A stretch of 64,000 nt of DNA from Callaeas wilsoni (lineage: Eukaryota > Chordata > Aves > Passeriformes > Callaeidae). This document shows, in pieces, positions 29,401 through 38,400 of this stretch. Under the pieces are notes generated by a model. That model was not told where the DNA came from. It was given only the letters and a program-made list of their open reading frames with translations, and did no database searches. The stretch's first letter is position 1, and every line of letters begins with the position of its first letter. The position numbers were made by a program, and so were the translations under genes. The stretch spans positions 62,001 to 126,000 of the forward strand of contig VWPU01018978.1 of assembly GCA_013398955.1 (NCBI GenBank), read 5' to 3'.

Positions 29401-32400
29401 GAATTATTAAGTTGTGTATAGCTCAAAAGTGTACATTGTATCTTCACTGTAATTGCGTGAATGTTCTCTTTCACTGTAAGATAGGATGATTTGAATCATC
29501 AAACATCTCAGTATGATTATCCCAAAAACAAATTTCAGCAACAATTAATGAACACTTCCCACTTAAAAAGCACATTCTTACGACACATAAAGCAGCTCAT
29601 TACAAATCCTCCACTAGGATTTTCATCTGTATGGTGAGGAAATAAATGTTTATTTTGACTCCTGCAACAGTATTTTGCATTTCAATTTTTAAACAATGTG
29701 AAATTTACACTTATATTTATTTGAAAATGAACACTAACAAGATCACATTTATTTTGCATTAGAACTGCAGCCTTGATTGTTGATGAAAATAAGGCACCCA
29801 GAAGACAATGGCAGTGATTTGCTATTATCTAAGCTTTATTTTGTATCTAGGTTATTTTTATTTTATGAAAAGGGAAGAATTTGAAGTATTATGTACAGCA
29901 TTTTCGTACTATGCAAAATAACTGGTTCCATAATAATGCAGTCCTCTTAAAATATCTTTCAGAAGATATTTCCTCTTGTATTTTTCAGATATTTCCATCA
30001 GTGATCCATCCTTCAGAAATAATGAATCATCATGGATGTCATTTGCACCCTTTTATATCCGGCATAAGACCCATATTAAACTGCAGTTCCAGCCTCTCTC
30101 TCCAGATGGGATCCTGTTCTACACTGCACAGCACTTGAGTACGCAGTCAGGTAAGGGGATTCCAGCTTGCTGCTATCATACAGCCAGGTACTTTTGTGAA
30201 ACAGAAAGGGAGTACGCTGAAGTGATTCAGGCATTCAGTCTCTGTAACTCATTGCCCACGGAGGTTGGGTTTTATCATGGAATCATAGAATGTTAGGGGA
30301 TGGGAAGGGACCTTAAAAATCATCTAGTCCCAAGTCCCCTGCCATGGGCAAGGACACTTGCCACTAGACCAGGTTGCTCAAGGCCTTATCCAGCCTGGCC
30401 TTGAACACTGCCAGGCATGGGGCATTCACAGCCTCCCTGCGCAACCTCTTCCAGTGTCTCATTACCCTCACAGTAAAATAGGTCTTCCTAATAGCGAACC
30501 TAAATTTCCTCTCTTTCAATTTGTACCCGCTACTCATTGTCATGTAGTTTCTGTAGTTGCCTTCCTTGTAGCCCTCTCCAGATCCTAGAAGGTTGCTGTA
30601 AGGTCCCTACACAGCCTTCTCCAGGCTGAACAGCCCTAATTTTCTCAGCCTGTCTTTGTAGGGGACGTGCTCCAGTCCTCTTATCAACGTTATGGCCTTG
30701 CTCTGGACTTGCTCCAATAGTTCCATGTCCTTCTTATGTTAGGGACACCAGAACTGTATTGTACAGTTATTCTGAACTGTGAATAACCAAGTTCATAAGA
30801 AAAAAACATGCAAAATCAAAGTTCTTAGGTTAGTCCAAAGCCAGCAAGTACTTAATGAACTTATTTAATGGTTCAGGAAAGCACTTACCCCTGAAAGTGA
30901 CCACAGCCAGCTTTTTAGAAGCTACACTAAGATTCTCAGTTTGGGGGGCTGGCCCAGTGTTTTAAATGATGAAAACCAAAGGAATATAAAAACTGATCAA
31001 ACAAGTTACGTGAAAGTGAGCAGAGCGAATGAGACTTCTCAGAAGTGTAGCTTTTTATCATATAATGTTCAAAAGTGTGCTGATGCAGCATGTAAAACAT
31101 GCAAGTTCTGCATTTCCCAGATATGCAGAGTGATAAATAAATCTAAATAAAATATTTATAGAATATTAACATTCCTAAAACTTCATGTAAAGAAAACATA
31201 CTTTGATAGTGTAAGTACATTTTAAAATTTAGTCTTTAAGGTGTACATTTTTTGTAATTACTTTATTAACATACTCAATTGCATTTACATGGTGACTTGC
31301 ACATTTTTAAACAGAAGCATTGTGTCATTCATAACATCATCTTAGAGCAAATTTTCCACTTGTATTGAGCAGTAGGTTGTGCAAAAATGACGTTTTATAT
31401 GACAAAAAAAATTTAACTATTGATCATGTATTTTTACATTCCTTTGTCCAAAGTCTAAAGCTCTAAGATATTTCAATAAACATACTCAGCCACAAATTCA
31501 TATAAACACACACATGCCCAATGTACCAGCAACTTACTGTGTACACAAATGTTTCAACAGGTTGATAATGCATCCTACAGTGCTGGCACCTCCTGTTTGC
31601 CTTATTCTAATTGCAACCACATACAGAGAAGAAGCTTCAAAGCAAAATATATGGAGCATCTGTAATAAAAATACATGTATTAGCTAAGAGCTCTGTCTTC
31701 TACAATGAATCTTTTATAGTTCTATCACTTACAGGCCAAATTCTGAGATTCCTGGTGAATAGTTCTCTCCTGCATAAACTAAAGCATTACATGGGCCATG
31801 AAAAATAGAAGAGAGAAAAAAAGGATCTCTCTCAAAAAGAATAGTCAGAGGTCATGGAAGCAGCTAGCATATAATGAAATTAAATACCTCTTTGGAAGTA
31901 TCTAAGAGAGTGCTAAGCATGTTTAACTTGGGCCAGGAGTGGTGTAGCCTGAGCATGCCCTCATTCTATTGCTGTTCCTGAATATTTAGTTTGCAAAGAA
32001 AGGAATATTTTCATTCAATCACTTTCTAGAATCATAGCAATTGCATCTCAAAATAAAATTCCTCTTATATAGAGTAATTTATTTACAAATTTCTTACTTC
32101 CACTTTCACTGTCCTCAAGTTTTGACAGATTTAGGAAAAGCTAATCATCTGGATTTTTATATTTGCCTTCATATAATCCTGTGAAATCCAGGCAGAATTA
32201 GACTGATGAAAGGCTCAGAAGTATTCTTAGCAGCCAGCAGATGAGATAGAGCTTTCTGTTGAGGATTAGTTTAGAAAGCACTTCAAATAAAGATTTTTCT
32301 TCTACACAGTTATGTAAGATTTAATAAATTCTTTGCTGAAATCAAGGGATTTTGTTTCTAAAAGTCCTTTTTAATAGGACATAATTAGAAAATTTTTTCC

Positions 32401-35400
32401 TCACTAGGCAATGCTGGTTTTTTTAAAAGAAATGAGCTGACTATGCAGTTAATTTAGCAATACTGAGTAGCACAGTTATGTATCAGCTTGGTTTGTCACC
32501 CATGTAAACATTACACTGGGACTTTTCCTTCAGGGGCATGTCCCACCAAATAATCCCCCATCATTAAAAATAAAATCAAATCTTTAGTAGGGGAAGAAAA
32601 AAACATGGGACTTCTGTTGAAACATTTTCTTCCAGCCTTGTTCTTTCCAAAGAACATTACAGAACTTTCTAGAAAGGGCAAGTCTCCTTACTTTAAAGTT
32701 GATCTGCTGTTGGAGCTTATATTCCTCTAAAAATATCGCTACTCCAGTGCAGACATTTTAAAACCTCACAAATTGGCATAAAACAGAAAATATCCTGTGA
32801 ATCTGTTAGTGTAATTTCCTATAATTGCCAGTCATCCATTTTGTTGTTTTGTCAACTCTTTCTGAATGTGCATCATGACTTTAAGCATGGTACTACCGAT
32901 TTCTGCAGGCCCTAAGAAAATAATTTCCAAAGTTTGGCAAAATTTATGTGGCTAGCAATATTAATAGTAAGATGGGGATAAAACCCGACCCAACAAGTGA
33001 GTTGACTTCAGAAACCTGAAGACAGAATGACAAGGGGACTTTCTTCCCCTCTTTGACTACTTGCTCTAGGCACTGTTTCTGGGCAAGGTCTCTGCGAACA
33101 TTACAGAACCCATGTGGAGTCCAGCACACTGTCTGTAGAAGGCCAGCTCACTTCACATATTCTCAAGGGCAGTGTATCCTATTTTTACCAACAAAAGCAT
33201 GAGACTCCTACTGATTAAACAGCCTTTAATTCAGATAGGGCTTGCTGGATGCCCACCAAGTGCTTGAACAATATATATAATTCAGTCCATTCACACAGCA
33301 ACCATTCTATATACTTGGAGGCCTTGGCACTCTGGGTAAAAGGCAGTTTAAAAGGAGCCTTGCTTTTTTGTTGAGTCATAGCATTACTGAAGCTCTACAT
33401 TTGTTAGCAAAAGTGGAATATGCCATAGCCTGCCTGCATTATTCCGGAGTTCAGGCCAGGGTGATGGAAAGGTATGCTCCCCAAAGAGATGAGAATGAAC
33501 AGTCATGCTAGGTGACTAAGAATGAAGTCAGGTTAATAAACAGAATGAGACGACTCATGCTAAATTTAACACTCAACATTTGCAACAGCAGTTCTCTGTC
33601 TCTCTTTAGCCAGATTATGTTACCTACCTGGTCTGAAAAGCCTAAAAACTTTAACTACTGATATTTTAAGGCATTTCAGTTTATAAATCTATAACATGAA
33701 AATAAGAGAATTCCAGTACAAGTGCATGCTGTCTGCATGATTTTCTAAAACATTGCTTATGATGAAAACTGAATCATGGAACTGGACTAAAATCTTTTGG
33801 AAATATTCAGAATTTCTAAATACCTAAAAAGCAGGAGTATTGTTTTCCTAATCAGAAAGAAACTGATTATCCACCCACTTTAAAAACAAGAACTTGAGTG
33901 GTTAAGTCTTTTCTCTTTGCAGCCATATTTCCTTAGCTGACAGGGACATAATTTCTGCTTTGTTACTAGTTTTGGAATAATTTTTATGGACTAAATCAGC
34001 AGTGTAGGAAGCAGAACTGCCAGCCAGCTGTGTGACAGAACAGACATTCCCATTGTCTTGAAATCTGTTGCATATGAAGTGTTATTGTTACCCATTTGCC
34101 ACTGGCAAGCAAACAAAAAATGTTTGGCAAATTGAGGCTTCTCAAGGAAGGTTGCTCTTTCCAGCTGCCAAAATGTGCCAGGGTGAGAGTGGTGACTAAA
34201 GGAAGCACAGTAAGTTTCTTCACAAAGAAGAAATGCGTTTTGGAAAGGTGAGGCTGAATAGTCTAACCTACAAATAGGTAACTGCCCACCCCTTGTAGAT
34301 GCATGATGCACTGTCTGCAGGGTTGCTCTGGATCCCAAGTATGCCCTTCCAGCTATGGGATGGTGCTCCAAACTGAAGCTGGACTCTACCTATTGACACA
34401 CTGATTTTTAACATGGTTTGAGAAATATACAGGCTTGACTCGAAACCAGTTTTAGTCTTTCATGAGCTGTGAGATGGAACTCCACACATGGAGCAGAATA
34501 AATTATAATAATCCATGAAAGCATATCCATGGATAGCTCCTTTAAGTGTGCATTAGGAGCACTAGGTATGGTCATCCCTAGGTAAAAGATCAAGTTACAA
34601 CAGCTGCAACATACCCTGCCAGCCAGCTGGTACCTGGTACCAACATGCACACACTCAGACAAGGGCAAAGACAAGATTAAGGTTAACAAACTTAAAGGAA
34701 GTTTCAACCATGTTGACATATTACCAGCTAGCAGTTAACAGCAGAAGTTGCAGAGGGTGGGAATAAGGCTCATCTCTTCTCTTTTCTTCGTTCCCTCATT
34801 CTACCCCTTTATAGCCCTTCCTTTTCTTCCCTGTTTTCTCTCCTTGGTCTTGGGCCTTATTCTGGCTACTGGAAATGCTCAGGAGGCATGTGAAGGACAG
34901 CTACTGGTCAGTTAGGTTTCCTCTCAGGTGGACACCACAGTGCATCACCTTCCTTGGCCACAGATTGTAGCCATTCAGTTGGAGGCTGATAGGGCTATTT
35001 CAGCCCCTTCTAGGCAAGAAAAGTTCTGCTCCTGGAGGAACACGTAATGGGTGACAGTGTAAGAGGATGTGATTTAGGTCCATGGAAAATTGTACAGGAG
35101 AGCAGGATGAGAGGAAAAGTGTGAAGAATAGAATGATGAAAAAAAAGAATGAAAGCAATGAGAACTCAGCTCAGCAAGGCAGGAAGGAGCAGTGAGCAGA
35201 TACCTCTTGGAGTTGTGATAGTTACAGAATGCATCATGCCAATACAAGGCAGTAATACTGCTTGAGACACAGGCAATTCATTGTGGTGGCTTAACAAGGT
35301 CAGTTTAGACTGAAGATGAGCACATAGAACCTGTAATAAGAGGTTTCATTAACTGAGAATGATTCCCATGAATGTTACTGCTTATGAGGATAAAAGACTC

Positions 35401-38400
35401 AAATGCTTGCTCTGCCACCAAGATGGTGCCAATGATCGATAACAACTTCTGAAAAAATTGGTGGAAGGAGAGTGGAGGAAATGCTACTCAGTACCACAGT
35501 GATCGAAACTGGCTTTCTGGGCTTGAGCTAAAGGGCAGAAGGGTGACGTAAAACCAACAGAAGGCACAGACTGCAATCATACATCCGGAGGTGCAGTCTC
35601 AGGGCTCTGAAACAACCAAAGGAACCAAGACAGTAGATGTTCAGTAACCAGGAAACCACAGTGTAGGGCTCCTGGGACCCTTAAGCTGCAGAAGCTGCTG
35701 TGAAGCACAGAGCTCACCAAAGCCTCTGTCCCCAGCTTAGCATAGAGGCTTCTGCTCAGTAACACAAGATGAGACAAAAGACAAGCAACATATGGCTTAA
35801 AGGAATCTAAACCTTCAGTAGTTCCAGGAACTAATCAGTGAGGTTTGAGCACACTGGGAGCCTTCAGAGACACTTGCATCTCTGTATCACTGGGACTATG
35901 ATAATAGCAGCAAAAAAGCGAACACCACTGACTACAAGACTGCACTCGCTACTTCAAAAGTTAAAAAGTATGTTCTGGAAGCTCCTTTGGCCATACAAAC
36001 TACTGGGAAATCTTTCTTAATTCGCAGTGGAGTGTAGGAAAAACCTCAGGTAGTCTTTCAACAGGTAATAAAGGCCTTGCCTTACACACACACACCAGGG
36101 CACAAGGGTAGACTTAACTCACTGTGGAGAAGAGATCTTGAAACAGAAACGTTAAAAATACCATCCAGGATGATGGCCCAGTTCACAGTTTGTCAGCCTG
36201 AGACCCTCTGACATTGTGTTCAGGCCTCCTAGGAAATACATCCGTATTAGGCATATTTGGTAGTGTAGGCAGTAAATGCAAAGATCTTTGCCCTATACAG
36301 CTGTGTAAACTCAGTATTATCACATTTTTTACTCTGGTGATGCTTCTGGCCTGAACAGGACATCTCCAAATAGAGTGCAATATTCCTAGAATGCATTTCC
36401 AACTGTACTAAGTTTTGACAAATTATGATGTACATGAGTTTCCTATGGTAACAAAGAAACATGGAGAGTTAATACTGCTTGAGCATGATCTCCTCTTTGG
36501 ATGGGGGTATACAGACACATCTGCATGTCCAGACAGAGACTGAACTTGAAAGGGCATTGGCACCGTTCGGAAGAATTTAAAATTTGACTATATGTCTGTA
36601 ACCAATTTGTTGAAGAGACTTACTTATTCATAGTAGTAGCAAGCTGAAAAATTTTGCGATGCACTCAGAATTCATCATAAGAAGTCATATAAGAAGATAC
36701 TACTACAAATGATCCAGATCTCACAGTAGCAGTTGGATGTACTTTTAGGAGACTTTTCATTATCTCCCAGTTTTGGGAACTGACTGCTCAAGACACAAGG
36801 CTGACTAGCCTTTTGGGAATTCTGACATCTGGTATGGGACCAAGTGAGACTTGTGCACGTAATAAAAACATGAAAATAAAGTTATGAAGAAAAATTCACA
36901 CCTTCCTTGGAGTTCTGGCTTCTAATATGGAATAGAAACAATCCACTCTGAGGCAGAGCAACTTTGATGTTCAGTCACTTGGTAAAAACCCTAAACTAGG
37001 ATTTGCAGGTAGAAGCGCTGTTTTATCTCCAGAACAGGTCCTTCCTTAAGGCAATACCTGCTACAAAATTCCCTTCCCTTGAGAAGAAAACAATGTTTTA
37101 GCATTTGGGCTATAAAAAAACACTTTCTGTTTCACTGAAACAGGGAACATGACAGGGGCAGGAAGGTGCATCAGAACAGAACTGAATGTTGTTAATAATT
37201 TTGTTCAACACCCAGGGTCTTGACACGTTGCAGTTTCAAGGCCCAGCTAAGCTACAATAGCCTACTTCTAAAGAAGATTCTACCTTACTGACACAGACTG
37301 CCTTACAGCTCCTTGCATCCAACAGGTTGGGCAAAGACTTGCATGCACGTAGAAGAACAACTGTGAGTGCCTACCACAGAAGTCTCTGCTTTTTTTGTGA
37401 CACCACTGATGGAGATAAATAGCCCATATTAGATGAGATGCTAATCTGAAAAGCCAGAAGTAAAGTTGTGTGTCCTGTGCATAGGTCGTATTTTCAAGAA
37501 GGTAGGGACCAGTTATACAGTCTAGTGCTGGAAAAAACTAAGGATGTCAATCTCCTTCATGCTTAACAAAAGCAAACTTCCTCAGAAAGGTCTCTGGCCA
37601 CAGGTTCTATGAGACAGGTCTGATCAATGATGAAACTGAAATAGTGAAAAAAACACCCTGCTCCATGGTCTCCTATACCGAGACTGCTGAGAAAATCAGT
37701 GGCAAGAATGCCATTTGTTTAAACTGGTGATACAATTCCTATTATGACTTTGGCCTGCACAGGCTCCAGCTGTGCAACCTGGCCCTCAGAGACAGGGCAG
37801 ATGGAGATCCCTTGCTGAAAATGTTACTGGTTGCTAAAGTGAAAAGGATCAAAGACAAGCCCATCATTTGCCTTCACTTTAAGAGGAAGTTTATTGGAAG
37901 TTTCTTGGACACTGAACACACAGCACTTTACATGACAGTCCTAAGTTGTTTTCAGGCAGTTGTCCCTAGTAGTACGTATGATATAATAAACTTCATAGAG
38001 AAACACTGACCGCACCCTAGGATCAACTTTCAGATCCTAAAATTTATCTCAGCACTTGGTCGTTCTTGCCAACGACTAAAATGGCAAGTCATCTCTGAAA
38101 GGACAGTGTCTAACCAGAGCACTAAGAAAGTACCTCAAGAGCCTCAGGGAGAGGTGAAATTGGAAAATATAATTTTTTTGGTCACGAGTAGCAGAAGTTA
38201 CTCCAATTAGAAGTGAGGTTTCAAATCTGTGCCAGAATAGAGTACACAACAATAACCTCTCTACACTGTAGACAGCAGATTCAGTAACACAGATTTGTTC
38301 TCACGATAAGACTAAATAAGATTCCAAAACAGACAGATCATCATCAAATGTGCAAAGCCACTAAAACCCTTCCCTGCAGGCCAGGAAGTCTTGGAGAACT

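Larger units (their letters stand above)
19464..29988 (+). other. EYS: EYS intron (10.5 kb)
   Basis: Largest intron in the window. It contains a CpG-rich LTR (about 22291-22852), a (TAGG)n run, and CR1 fragments at 26263-26434 and 28960-29228. The rest is AT-rich with no recognised exon. Confidence 0.85.

Noticed and set aside
29963..29988. Alternative upstream acceptor for the EYS exon
   Set aside because: The AG at 29961-29962 would put the exon in the wrong frame relative to the incoming phase and the LamG reading.
33991..34371. 126-codon open frame on the - strand
   Set aside because: No recognisable motif; lies in an EYS intron and overlaps another open frame in a different phase.
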